64,000 bases of DNA from assembly GCA_028289645.1 (NCBI GenBank), contig JANQOK010000008.1:62001-126000 (forward strand), in the 5' to 3' direction. The translations under genes and the position numbers were made by a program. The notes below the pieces were generated by a model that was not told the origin of the DNA, ran no database searches, and worked only from the letters and a program-made list of their open reading frames with translations. The stretch is from Anderseniella sp. Lineage in GTDB: Bacteria; Pseudomonadota; Alphaproteobacteria; Rhizobiales; Aestuariivirgaceae. Positions 1 to 8,799 of the stretch are shown here, piece after piece (positions within the stretch are counted from its first letter, which is position 1; every line of letters starts with the position of its first letter).

Positions 1-30
1 GGTCTGTAGACAGTAAGGAGAACAAAATCG

Positions 31-1371
31 ATGTCTAAAAGAGTAGCCGTCATTGGTGCCGGTCCGTCCGGTCTTGCACAACTGCGCGCCTTCCAGTCAG
101 CTGCCAAGGCGGGCGCCGACATTCCCGAGATCGTGTGCTTTGAGAAGCAGGAAGACTGGGGCGGGCTGTGGAACTACACCTGGCGCACCGGACTGGACGA
201 GTATGGCGAGCCGGTGCACTGCTCCATGTATCGCTATCTTTGGTCCAATGGTCCCAAGGAAGGCCTGGAGTTTGCCGACTATTCGTTCGAGGAACACTTC
301 GGCAAGCAGATCGCCTCATACCCACCGCGCGCAGTCCTGTTCGATTACATCAAAGGCCGGGTTGAAAAAGCCGATGTGCGCAAGTGGATCAGGTTCAGGA
401 CACCTGTCCGCTATGTCGAGTGGGATGCCGGCGCAAGCAAATTCAAGGTATCATCGCATGATCTGGTCAACGACAAGACGAGCACCGAGATGTTTGACAA
501 TGTGGTGTGCTGTAGTGGCCATTTCTCGACACCGAACACGCCTCACTTCGACGGCCTCGACCGGTTCAACGGCAGGGTCCTGCACGCCCATGATTTCCGC
601 GACGCAGTGGAATTCAAGGACAAGGACCTGCTGCTTATAGGCACATCCTATTCAGCCGAGGACATCGGCTCGCAATGCTGGAAGTATGGCGCCAAATCAA
701 TCACCGTCAGCCACCGTACTGCACCCATGGGCTATGACTGGCCGGACAACTGGCAGGAAGTACCGCTGCTGACCAAAGTCGAGGGCAATACCTGCACCTT
801 CAAGGACGGCACAACCAAGGATGTCGATGCCATTATCCTGTGCACCGGCTACCTGCATCACTTCCCGTTCATGGCAGAGGACCTGAAACTGCACACCGCC
901 AACCGGCTGGCCACCGCCGACCTCTACAAGGGTGTGGCGTTTGTCCACAACCCGGCCCTGTTCTACATCGGCATGCAGGACCAGTGGTTCACCTTCAACA
1001 TGTTTGACGCGCAGGGCTGGTGGGCGCGTGATGTCATCATGGGACGTATCGCCCTGCCCGACAAAGCCGCCATGCAAGCAGACGTGGAAGAACGGGTCGC
1101 GCGTGAGGACCAGAATGAGGACGACTATGCCTGCATCCGGTATCAGGGCGACTATGTCAAAGAGCTGATCGCGGAAACCGACTACCCAAGCTTCGACGTG
1201 GACGGCGCCAATGAGGCCTTCTTCCAATGGAAGAAACACAAGAAGCAGAACATCATGACGTTCCGGGACAACAGCTACAAATCGGTGATCACCGGAACCA
1301 TGGCGCCAAAACACCATACGCCGTGGAAGGATGCGCTCGACGATACGCTGGAATCGTATCTGGAGAACTGA
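31..1371 (+). CDS. tmm: Trimethylamine monooxygenase (FMO family)
   Basis: A flavin-containing monooxygenase of 446 residues, the usual Tmm length. It oxidises trimethylamine to TMAO with NADPH and O2 in the cytoplasm. Visible motifs are the FAD-binding GAGPSG at residues 9-14, the FMO fingerprint [11 protein letters not shown] at 179-189, and the NADPH-binding [10 protein letters not shown] at 204-213. The whole sequence reads like marine bacterial Tmm (for example the [17 protein letters not shown] stretch near residue 47). An AAGGAG ribosome site lies about 10 bases before the ATG. The TMAO-cleaving enzyme Tdm is encoded convergently just beyond the next gene, which supports the substrate assignment. 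Other FMOs are possible but less likely. Confidence 0.93.
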   Translation: MSKRVAVIGAGPSGLAQLRAFQSAAKAGADIPEIVCFEKQEDWGGLWNYTWRTGLDEYGEPVHCSMYRYLWSNGPKEGLEFADYSFEEHFGKQIASYPPRAVLFDYIKGRVEKADVRKWIRFRTPVRYVEWDAGASKFKVSSHDLVNDKTSTEMFDNVVCCSGHFSTPNTPHFDGLDRFNGRVLHAHDFRDAVEFKDKDLLLIGTSYSAEDIGSQCWKYGAKSITVSHRTAPMGYDWPDNWQEVPLLTKVEGNTCTFKDGTTKDVDAIILCTGYLHHFPFMAEDLKLHTANRLATADLYKGVAFVHNPALFYIGMQDQWFTFNMFDAQGWWARDVIMGRIALPDKAAMQADVEERVAREDQNEDDYACIRYQGDYVKELIAETDYPSFDVDGANEAFFQWKKHKKQNIMTFRDNSYKSVITGTMAPKHHTPWKDALDDTLESYLEN

Positions 1372-1374
1372 AGC

Positions 1375-2217
1375 ATGAAAAGGCTGGCACATGCGCGGCA
1401 TTGTGCCAGCCTGCTCTGCCTGTGGTTCATGGCCATGTCCGGCCTGCCGGCACCGGCTGCGCGGGCACAGCAGGTCGACCTGGAAATTGTGCTGGCCATG
1501 GACGGGTCCGGCAGCATAAGTGCCGATGAGTTTCTGCTGCAGGTCATCGGCACCGCCGCCGCGCTGAAGGATGCAAGTGTCCAGCAGGCGATTCTGTCCG
1601 GGCCGACCGGGCGTGTGGCAATTTCCGCGGTGATCTGGTCGGATGCGGCGTTTCCCAAGTATCCCACCGAATGGCATCTGCTCAATTCGCCCGAGACGAT
1701 CGATGCGTTTGCGCAGCGCTTGCTGAACTTCAACAACCCGGCCAATGCCAGCAAACGCCAGGGCAAGGGCGGCGGCGGAACCGGGATCGGCGACGGCATT
1801 GTCTACGCTCTGGAGATGATCCACAGCAACAGGTTTGACGGTGCCCGCAAGGTGGTGGACGTATCAGGCGACGGGGTCGAGACCGACCCGTGGTTCAAGA
1901 AGGCCTTCACCCTGCCCGACGCCCGCAGGCTGGCCAGGGCCAGGGGGGTGACGATCAATGGCCTGGCCATTCTCACCGACAACTGGAAACTGCATGATTA
2001 CTACCGGGCAGAGGTCATCTCCGGTCCCGGCGCGTTCGTGGTCAAGGCGGTGGATTTCGACGCCTTCGCCGTGGCCATCCGCAACAAGCTGCTCCGGGAA
2101 ATGTCACCTGTGATCACAAAGCGATTGGAACGAGATGGTTCCCAATTCGCAGGTAGTCAAAATACCAAGACCTACCGGTCTCCAGATGTTTCCCCCGTGC
2201 TGCCTCTCGCGCAATGA
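1375..2217 (+). CDS. Secreted DUF1194 / von Willebrand factor A-like protein
   Basis: A protein of 280 residues with an N-terminal signal peptide (hydrophobic stretch about 12-30, cleavage near ARAQ) followed by a VWA-like domain. The metal-ion-dependent adhesion site DGSGS is near residue 43, and GTGIGDGI and DVSGDGVETD follow as family hallmarks of DUF1194. It starts 3 bases after the tmm stop, so it is probably cotranscribed and translationally coupled. The last 30 or so residues after the VWA fold look unstructured and run up to a palindromic repeat, so the natural C-terminus may have been extended. The function of DUF1194 is unknown, and nothing visible links it to methylamine chemistry beyond its position. 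Confidence 0.8.
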   Translation: MKRLAHARHCASLLCLWFMAMSGLPAPAARAQQVDLEIVLAMDGSGSISADEFLLQVIGTAAALKDASVQQAILSGPTGRVAISAVIWSDAAFPKYPTEWHLLNSPETIDAFAQRLLNFNNPANASKRQGKGGGGTGIGDGIVYALEMIHSNRFDGARKVVDVSGDGVETDPWFKKAFTLPDARRLARARGVTINGLAILTDNWKLHDYYRAEVISGPGAFVVKAVDFDAFAVAIRNKLLREMSPVITKRLERDGSQFAGSQNTKTYRSPDVSPVLPLAQ

Positions 2218-2221
2218 TAAT

Positions 2222-2311
2222 TGTCACCCCAGCGAAGGCTGGGGTCCAAACCGACATGGCTGCAAACTGAAACGTGGTTTTTGGATGCCAGCCTTCGCTG
2301 GCATGACGACC
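2222..2311. repeat. REP-like palindromic intergenic repeat
   Basis: Two outward arms of the form CCAGCGAAGGCTGG (2228-2243) and GCCAGCCTTCGCTGGC (2287-2302) flank about 45 bases. The outer sequences TGTCACCCC... and ...GGCATGACGACC are related to each other in inverted orientation. This is the widespread alphaproteobacterial dispersed palindrome type. It lies between the convergent DUF1194 and tdm genes, where it could also act as a transcription barrier. It is the only clear copy I noticed in the window. Confidence 0.7.
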
Positions 2312-2328
2312 GGGCAAATGAATACGCC

Positions 2329-4698
2329 CTAAGACCGCGGCCGTGTCTTCTTCGGATCGTAATGGGCAAACGGCACAACGGTGGCAGGCAGACGTTTCTG
2401 CTGACCATCCAGCTTGCCGATTTCCACCCTGGTTCCAATTTCACTGTGCACAACATCGATCCGGGCCAATGCAATGTTCTTTTTCAGAACGGGCGACCGC
2501 ATCGACGACGTGATCTCGCCTATCTGGGCCCGGCCCACATGCACGCAATCGCCATGGCCGACATCGACGGAACTGTCGATATCCAGCCCGACCAGTTTGC
2601 GCACCGGGTTCTCCTTGCGCCTGATCAACGCGTCACGCCCGATAAAGTCGTCGGTCTTGCTTTTCAGCGGCACCGTGAAACCGATACCGGCTTCAAACGG
2701 ATCGGTCTGATCGCAAAACTCGCTGCCGGCAAAGATCAGGCCTGCCTCAATGCGCACCATGTCCAGCGCCTCAAGCCCCATGGGGGTCAATCCGTGCGGT
2801 TCACCGGCACTCCAAAGTGCGTCAAACACGGTCTCGGCATGCTTGGGATGGCACCAGATCTCGTACCCCAGTTCACCGGTGTAGCCGGTCCGGGACACGA
2901 CGACAGGTACCCCCTGGTCATCGCCAACCCGACCGACGGTAAAGCGGAACCACTCCAGTTCGCCGATCTCCGGCTGATGCGGCGGCGTCCAGACGAATTT
3001 CTTCAGGATGTCACGGCTTTCGGGACCCTGGACGGCGACATTGTGCATCTGGTCGGTGGAAGACCGGATATTGACGGTCAGGCCGAGTTTGTCAGCCACT
3101 TCGCGCAGCCAGACGCCACCGTAGTCGTCACCGCCGATCCAGCGGAAGTTATCCCGGCCGAGGCGCAGCAAGGTACCGTCGTCGATCATGCCGCCATGCT
3201 CGTAACACATGGCGGAATAGACCACCTCTCCAACTGCCAGTTTGGCAATGTTGCGGGTCAGCGTGTATTGCATCAGGGCTTCGCTGTCCGGCCCGGTGAT
3301 TTCGAATTTGCGCAGCGGCGACAGGTCCACCACTACCGCCTTTTCCCGGCATGCCCAGTATTCGTCAATCGGGCCTGCCTTGGAAAAGCAACTGGCCAGC
3401 CAGTACCCCTTGTATTCCACGAAGTTGCGGGTGTGCTTTTCGAAGCTGGAGTGAAAGGCCGTCTGCTTGGTCATTTTCGGTTCCGAATCTGGTGTCGTTC
3501 GCATGGCGATGGCGCGGGAGAACTTTTCTTCGCCTGAGTAGGTGCGCACGTGAATGTCGGTGGGGTTCCAGCCATTGGCGGGCGACGTGTCATCGGGACA
3601 GGCAGATGTGACGCAGATCAGATCCGTCAGGGCGCGCAGCAGCACATAGTCCCCGGGCCTTGACCACGGTTCATCGCTGAACAGGACGCCGTGTTCATCA
3701 ATGCCGGTGTTGAAGAAGAAATTGATGGCCATCCATCCGGCACGCGCTGTCACGCCGTGGCCGGCCAGGGCACCGTTGAAATTGTCGGAACAATTGACAT
3801 GGCCCGGATAACCGATGTCGTCATAATACTTTGCGGCACAGGCGAGCGCGAATGCGTCATGCCTGCCCACCGTGTCCTGCACCACTTCAACCAGCGGCAG
3901 CATGTCCTGATCATAGTATTTGGCATGCAGGCCGGGCATCGGGTAAGCATGCCCCATCAACGCACGCGTTGTAGTGACATCAAGCGCATGCTCAATGCCC
4001 TTGTCGAGCTTGCGCGCGGCGAAACACTGGAAATCGGTGCATTGGCGTCCGTCGACATCCAGGATCTGGATGAATTCACCCGCCTTCACGAAATAGCTTT
4101 CCGCCGTCTCTGTGTGTACGCGAAGGTCAAGCACCGGATCAGCCAGAGGATCGGGCAGTTCAAATTTCACATGCGACTTCACGATCGCCCGTGTCACCAT
4201 CACGGTGAGCGGGGTTGAGGTGTCCTGCACCTCCATGTCCATAGGGCCGCCCGGGGCTGCGATAATGACAACACCATCGCGCTCGACGTTAAGTTCAATT
4301 TCCTCGCCATGACGGGTGCGGGCGTCGAAAAGACTGACCGCGCCCGCACCGGCCAGGTCAATGTTGCGGCTGTCCAATCCCAGGCGCAGGCCGCGCAGAG
4401 AATAATCCGGGCCGGCCAGCAGCGCCTTCAGTCCGGCAGCATCCGAACTCGGCTTTTTGCCGATCACGCCCGCATCAATTCTGCCGATTGCGTCTGCCGC
4501 GACAATCTCGCAGACCTGGCCGCCTTCATCGTTGATGACCGTGAACCTGTCACCCTGCTCTACGGGAAACAGGATGGCACCGGCGCCTTGAACCACATAC
4601 CGCTCGGTGCCGGGGGACATGGAGAAAACACCCGGCTGAATGATACTGCTTGGGACCGGCGGCCCCGCCCTGACAACCGGATATTCGGTTTCCAGCAT
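2329..4698 (-). CDS. tdm: Trimethylamine N-oxide demethylase (TMAO aldolase)
   Basis: A two-domain protein of 789 residues: DUF1989 at about 20-375, then a GcvT-like aminomethyltransferase domain at about 410-789. This is the architecture known for Tdm, which splits TMAO to dimethylamine and formaldehyde; the C-terminal domain binds tetrahydrofolate and can capture the formaldehyde. Candidate zinc-ligand cysteines are C220, C303 and C362/C367. The open frame extends to 5031, but the extra 111 residues are cysteine-rich, low-quality sequence that would overlap the divergent cupin gene. The ATG at 4698 has TTAGGAAACAG before it and begins MLETEYPVV, so I use it. It is convergent with tmm and its DUF1194 neighbour. 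Confidence 0.88.
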   Translation of the reverse strand: MLETEYPVVRAGPPVPSSIIQPGVFSMSPGTERYVVQGAGAILFPVEQGDRFTVINDEGGQVCEIVAADAIGRIDAGVIGKKPSSDAAGLKALLAGPDYSLRGLRLGLDSRNIDLAGAGAVSLFDARTRHGEEIELNVERDGVVIIAAPGGPMDMEVQDTSTPLTVMVTRAIVKSHVKFELPDPLADPVLDLRVHTETAESYFVKAGEFIQILDVDGRQCTDFQCFAARKLDKGIEHALDVTTTRALMGHAYPMPGLHAKYYDQDMLPLVEVVQDTVGRHDAFALACAAKYYDDIGYPGHVNCSDNFNGALAGHGVTARAGWMAINFFFNTGIDEHGVLFSDEPWSRPGDYVLLRALTDLICVTSACPDDTSPANGWNPTDIHVRTYSGEEKFSRAIAMRTTPDSEPKMTKQTAFHSSFEKHTRNFVEYKGYWLASCFSKAGPIDEYWACREKAVVVDLSPLRKFEITGPDSEALMQYTLTRNIAKLAVGEVVYSAMCYEHGGMIDDGTLLRLGRDNFRWIGGDDYGGVWLREVADKLGLTVNIRSSTDQMHNVAVQGPESRDILKKFVWTPPHQPEIGELEWFRFTVGRVGDDQGVPVVVSRTGYTGELGYEIWCHPKHAETVFDALWSAGEPHGLTPMGLEALDMVRIEAGLIFAGSEFCDQTDPFEAGIGFTVPLKSKTDDFIGRDALIRRKENPVRKLVGLDIDSSVDVGHGDCVHVGRAQIGEITSSMRSPVLKKNIALARIDVVHSEIGTRVEIGKLDGQQKRLPATVVPFAHYDPKKTRPRS

Positions 4699-4866
4699 GA
4701 TCTGTTTCCTAACTCCGCACTGACAAAGAGGCCCGTTTACACTTGCATGTGCGGAATAAAAATTTATCGAAAAGAATAACTGCCTGCCTTGCTCATCACA
4801 AGCCGTTTCTGGAGTTTTCAGGCGTGCTCGGGACAGGGACACCACCTGACGGAGATGACCGGATGC

Positions 4867-4882
4867 TGCAATTGGAATTGCA
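4867..4882. promoter_or_regulatory. Perfect inverted repeat between tdm and the cupin gene
   Basis: The 16-base sequence TGCAATTGGAATTGCA is a perfect inverted repeat with a 2-base centre, and outer GCTG/CAGC bases extend the symmetry. It sits in the 292-base divergent gap between tdm (start 4698) and the cupin gene (start 4991), a typical place for a regulator operator. No regulator gene is adjacent, so the binding protein is unknown. Confidence 0.4.
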
Positions 4883-4990
4883 AACAGCACCGGTTTTGCG
4901 GCAAGCTGACAGTCTGCGCAATCACCGGGGTTTGCAGCGCGGAGATCCGCGCCCAATCCCGACCCCACAGCAAGCGCAACGGAAGAACCG

Positions 4991-5353
4991 ATGCAGAAAA
5001 TACAACCAAGCGACCGTCGTGTCGTCAACATCTACACCGATGAGTTCAGGCCGTTCGGCGGCACGGATACCCCGTCCACCCACGAAAGTGCCCTGCAGAT
5101 AAACTCACATGAGCAACTGGGCGTGGGGTTTCACGTCTATCGGATGCAGCCCGGCACCACCACGACGCCGCATGAGCACACCCAGGATGAGGAGTTTCTG
5201 GTGCTGGAGGGCGAGCTCACCGACAATGACGGATACGTTTACAGAACCGGTGATCTGGTCTGGCTGAAAAAAGGGACGCAGCATTCCTCCCATTCGGAGC
5301 ATGGCGCGCTGCTGGCAGTCTATATCGGGGCGGCGGAGAAAAACCTGGCCTGA
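4991..5353 (+). CDS. Single-domain cupin protein
   Basis: A small cytoplasmic beta-barrel protein of 120 residues with both cupin motifs: PHEHTQDEEFLVLEG at 60-74, with metal ligands H61, H63 and E67, and GDLVWLKKGTQHS at about 88-100, with H98 as the fourth ligand. It therefore probably binds a metal ion. GGAAGA precedes the ATG. It is divergent from tdm and shares its upstream region. Proteins of this type range from sugar isomerases to sensors, and no substrate can be read from the sequence. Confidence 0.75.
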   Translation: MQKIQPSDRRVVNIYTDEFRPFGGTDTPSTHESALQINSHEQLGVGFHVYRMQPGTTTTPHEHTQDEEFLVLEGELTDNDGYVYRTGDLVWLKKGTQHSSHSEHGALLAVYIGAAEKNLA

Positions 5354-5372
5354 CTGCAAGCAGCACTGCCAC

Positions 5373-6626
5373 TTAAGCCGGTTCAGCAACATCCTGCCGC
5401 CGGGGGTTTTCATAGTACTCGCAATGCTTGCAAAAGGTTTTGTACCCACAGTTGCGTTCCCAGCAGGCGATTGTCTCGACCTGCGCCAGCGCTGCACGTT
5501 CAAGATGCAGTTTGGCATTTGACTTGAAGAGGATCACCTCACCTGGAATGGCAGTATCTTTCAGATAGTTCGCCACCTCTTCGACATAGCGGAATTTCCT
5601 GGCTCTGCCACTTGCTTCATCTTCCGCAGACGCGTTGTACCGGTGCGCGTGTTCACCAACGAAAATCACTTCATCGGCTGCTTCACGGGCCTGGCGATAA
5701 GCCCTGCGATAGGACGTGTCGCTGGACCCTGTATTATCAGACAGTTGCCCAAACACAATCCGCCTGTGGGGGCACGTCAGGGAGCGCACAATGTCAAAGG
5801 CCACTTCCAGAGAATGTTGCGGCGCCTTGTAGGTGTCGAGCACTGCCGTGCGGCCGTTGGGCAACTCCATGATTGAGCAGCGACCAACCGGCGGCTGAAA
5901 GCTTGCAACCTGTCTTTCGATAGTCTCCGGCGCAACACCCAGATGGCTCGCACAGGCAACCGCAGCAGTAACCGGCAGCCAGAGGTGTTTGCCGACCATC
6001 TGCGTCTGGAGGTCCAGGTTCAGGTCAGGCCCCTTGATCGTAAGAGACAGCCGGTCCGGCAAGCCGGCCGAAACCGATACGGCTCGGTAGTCTGCAGGCT
6101 TGTCGCGACCAAACTTGATCACCCGGCCATTGGCCCGTTTTTCCAGTCCAGCGGTCATTTCATCATCAGCATTGAGCAAAGCTACACCATTTTTGGCCAG
6201 CTGTTCGATCAGGTAGCCTTTTTCCGCGGCAACCACATCGACGCTGCGCAGTGTCTTTCGATGCTCCAGACCGATCATTGTGATAATGCCGACATGGGGC
6301 CGGATGAGCCTTGCCAGATGGCGCATTCGGTTTGGACCGTCTATGCCGGTCTCGATGACAGCAAAGTCATGGTCAGCCGTCACTGATTGCACAAATGGCG
6401 CAATAGTCGGCATGGTATTGTAGAATGCGAGTGTCTTGGTCGGAGCGACAGGCGCCAGAATGTGATCCAACAGCGAACAGGTTGTGGTCTTGGCGGAAGA
6501 TCCGGTGACCGAGATGTACCTGGTGTGGCGATTGCGCAATCGGGCCAGCAGCGCCAGATTGAAAACGGCTCTGCGTTTCAGGAAAGCACCGAAACGCGTC
6601 GTCAATCCATTTGGCTGCCGCCCCAT
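5373..6626 (-). CDS. Mur-ligase-like ATP-dependent amide ligase with C-terminal Cys4 cluster
   Basis: A protein of 417 residues with the Mur ligase plan: P-loop VTGSSAKTTT at 40-49, the central-domain stretch AVIETGIDGPNRM, and a C-terminal ligase domain with DTYKAPQHS. Mur and CapB-type enzymes join an acid to an amine through an acyl phosphate. The P-loop has Ala45 where GKT proteins usually have Gly. The last 30 residues carry C388, C393, C399 and C402, a possible zinc site that is not a normal Mur feature. It starts directly on the stop of the ATP-grasp gene (TAGATG) with GGAAGGAAAG upstream, so the two are coupled. It may build a peptide or amide link on a surface polymer; the substrate is unknown. 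Confidence 0.7.
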   Translation of the reverse strand: MGRQPNGLTTRFGAFLKRRAVFNLALLARLRNRHTRYISVTGSSAKTTTCSLLDHILAPVAPTKTLAFYNTMPTIAPFVQSVTADHDFAVIETGIDGPNRMRHLARLIRPHVGIITMIGLEHRKTLRSVDVVAAEKGYLIEQLAKNGVALLNADDEMTAGLEKRANGRVIKFGRDKPADYRAVSVSAGLPDRLSLTIKGPDLNLDLQTQMVGKHLWLPVTAAVACASHLGVAPETIERQVASFQPPVGRCSIMELPNGRTAVLDTYKAPQHSLEVAFDIVRSLTCPHRRIVFGQLSDNTGSSDTSYRRAYRQAREAADEVIFVGEHAHRYNASAEDEASGRARKFRYVEEVANYLKDTAIPGEVILFKSNAKLHLERAALAQVETIACWERNCGYKTFCKHCEYYENPRRQDVAEPA

Positions 6627-7949
6627 CTACTTTCCTTCCGCGCCAAAACGAAACCGCGAGTTTGCTGGAGCCAGACTGTCGAGAAAGGCCATGATTTCAC
6701 TGCGAAGCAGGTCAGCATACTCAGTCCGCAAAAAACCCGAAAACGGTCTCTGCCGGGGTGCCGGCATCCCAGGCACTGAATTGCACTCGACTGCCACCGG
6801 CCCGTTGTCAGTCAACGCAATATCCCATCCGCCGATTGTATGCATAGTGAGCTTTTCATGCAGATCCAGCGCAAGGCGGCGAATCTCTGTCCACCCTTCG
6901 ACGATGTTGCCGGTCAGCGCGACGTCGGCCCTGGGCGGCAGGGTGAGATACTCCGGGGCGGCCGGGAAATCCATAGACGTTCCCGTACCGATCTCGCCAG
7001 TGCGATAATCCACATGAAAGTAAATTCCGCCGGCATGATAGTTATCAACGACAGCCTCAGGATTTGCCGCGACGCGCGTGCCTGCCTGCACCGGTCGGAC
7101 AACACCGTCGGACGTCCTGAGAGTGACAAGCCTTACAGTGCTCAGCGCACGCCCACCATAAGCGCTTATTCGGGACGGGTTGGCGAGAACCTGCTGCACC
7201 AGCAGGTCGACATCGGCTTTCCCGGCGCGTGATTTCAGGTGTTGCAGCAACCCGTCAAAATCCGGAAGCCGTCTGTTGTCCGCAGCGGTGTAAGCTCCCG
7301 CGTCCGCATCCCATCGCTCGGTTCCCTGTCCCTGACTTCCCCGGACCGGCTTGATAAACAGGGATGGCGCCAACCGGGCCCTATCCAAGGCGCCGGCTCT
7401 TGTCGGTTCTACCTTGCCGTCAGATTTGACACGCAGGAAGGTCTCAATGCACGGCAAATCAAGTTCACGGCAGTTCTCCTCAAACGCCAGCTTGTTGTCC
7501 AGCTCCCGCTGCACGCCATGCAATTGTTCAACGGCATATCGGCAAAACTCGACCAGTGTTTCATGAAACTGGTCATGGATGTAGTTTCCGATTTCCGCCG
7601 CGCCTTTGTGTTCTGCAATACCTGCCAGGTAATACCCGGTCGGAGACGGCCCGTCATTCAAGGCCAGTCGAACACACTGGCGAAGCTGGTCCAGGGCAGA
7701 GGTATCAAATGCAGACGTTGCGGGCTTGTTGTACCTGGTCCATGCTGGCAGCGTTTCGGTGAGCAAGTTGACCGGCAGCATCGGCCATGCCCCCAACAGC
7801 CCGCCCAATCTCTGGGCGTTCATGTCGGCAAACGCCAAAAATGCCCGCGCGGCGCGAAACACGTTCATTTCCGTCTGCGGCAGGTTGCGGTAGTCTGTAA
7901 ACAGGCCGGCTGTGGGGAAACGGTAGAAATGCGGTTTTGGTGTCCTCAT
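6627..7949 (-). CDS. Sugar-transfer-associated ATP-grasp protein
   Basis: An ATP-grasp protein of about 440 residues. The nucleotide-binding loop FIKPVRGSQGQGTERW lies near residues 198-213, and late ATP-grasp motifs GGWDIALTDNGPVAVECNS follow. It resembles the family found beside glycosyltransferases in polysaccharide loci. ATP-grasp enzymes activate a carboxylate and attach an amine or thiol. An ATG at 8015 is open but lacks a ribosome site; the ATG at 7949 (MRTPKPHFYRF) has AGGAC upstream and is preferred. It lies between a glycosyltransferase and a Mur-ligase-like gene on the same strand. Confidence 0.7.
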   Translation of the reverse strand: MRTPKPHFYRFPTAGLFTDYRNLPQTEMNVFRAARAFLAFADMNAQRLGGLLGAWPMLPVNLLTETLPAWTRYNKPATSAFDTSALDQLRQCVRLALNDGPSPTGYYLAGIAEHKGAAEIGNYIHDQFHETLVEFCRYAVEQLHGVQRELDNKLAFEENCRELDLPCIETFLRVKSDGKVEPTRAGALDRARLAPSLFIKPVRGSQGQGTERWDADAGAYTAADNRRLPDFDGLLQHLKSRAGKADVDLLVQQVLANPSRISAYGGRALSTVRLVTLRTSDGVVRPVQAGTRVAANPEAVVDNYHAGGIYFHVDYRTGEIGTGTSMDFPAAPEYLTLPPRADVALTGNIVEGWTEIRRLALDLHEKLTMHTIGGWDIALTDNGPVAVECNSVPGMPAPRQRPFSGFLRTEYADLLRSEIMAFLDSLAPANSRFRFGAEGK

Positions 7950-8034
7950 GGAGTTGTCCTGAACACGATCAATACTCCCCGAGGCCCGCGCCGGCCCTGT
8001 CGAGAGCTCATGCATGTTTTGCGAAAAACGACAG

Positions 8035-8694
8035 TCAAGGTTGTGGCTTTTGGTTTCGCTTTAACCGCAATGTCAGTCGCTTGTCATGAGCAATGAGAGG
8101 ATTGGCGCCGATTACCTTTAGTTGCCACCAATGAAAATCACTTATCACACGCAGCACTTTTCGCTTGTCAAGCCGAAGCCTGTCTCTCCACTTGCGGAAC
8201 AGTCCCCTCCACAAGATCCACTGGTCACGCGGGGGCCGGTCCGCCAGTTCCACCAACCTGCCATAGGGTAACTCCATCCATTCATCCATGAACATCTGGC
8301 CTTCCCGGGATTTGCGGACAGCAAAGAAACCGGCATTCGGGCAGACCCAGGTGCGGCACTCCCAGACACCAAGGTAATTCAGCGGGAACAAAAGTCCTGC
8401 ACGTACGCAGACATCGCTGGAAAAAACGAAATCGATGCCGGGCCTGTCGTCGATGAATTCCTCAAGCGTCCGGGACGGGTCGCAAACCCAGGTATCGGCA
8501 TCTGCCACCACCATCCAATCGCAGTCGGACTGCTGGAGATGACGTCTGGCAAGCTCGATCTTCGACCAATTGATATGCAGATCCGGAAGCACCTGCTCAT
8601 CATAATGGTGCAGCGCGTAACCGTGGCGCGAGCAGTACGCCCGCCAGTTGGCGAGCGTTTCCCTGGCATAGTCGTCAATATCGGCGGTCGCCAT
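8035..8694 (-). CDS. GT34-like glycosyltransferase (start uncertain)
   Basis: A glycosyltransferase of 219 residues from the first ATG. It has ADADTW with the DxD pair D65/D67, the segment YCSRHGYALHHYDEQ and a late NAGFFAVR motif, as in galactosyltransferases of the GMA12/MNN10 type. The annotated ATG cuts into the first beta strand: the same frame continues upstream as KIDVVI to a TAG near 8779 with no ATG or GTG start. An overlapping frame starts with ATG at 8825. The real start may be a rare codon, or a frameshift may have split the N-terminus. It is probably first in an operon with the ATP-grasp and Mur-like genes. Confidence 0.6.
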   Translation of the reverse strand: MATADIDDYARETLANWRAYCSRHGYALHHYDEQVLPDLHINWSKIELARRHLQQSDCDWMVVADADTWVCDPSRTLEEFIDDRPGIDFVFSSDVCVRAGLLFPLNYLGVWECRTWVCPNAGFFAVRKSREGQMFMDEWMELPYGRLVELADRPPRDQWILWRGLFRKWRDRLRLDKRKVLRVISDFHWWQLKVIGANPLIAHDKRLTLRLKRNQKPQP

Positions 8695-8799
8695 GATGAC
8701 GACGTCGATCTTGCCACAGTCGTTTTTCGAAGCCGTCTGTATGTTGCGCCCCGTGAAGTCAAAAATACCGATGCCGGTGTTTCCCTAACGCGGTAACAG

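Noticed and set aside
2221-3537. Plus-strand open frame of 438 residues opposite tdm
   Set aside because: It is antisense to the well-supported tdm gene, has no recognisable domain and is typical of shadow frames in GC-rich DNA.
4699-5031. N-terminal extension of tdm to 5031
   Set aside because: The translation is cysteine-rich and unlike Tdm, it overlaps the cupin gene, and the ATG at 4698 has a good ribosome site.
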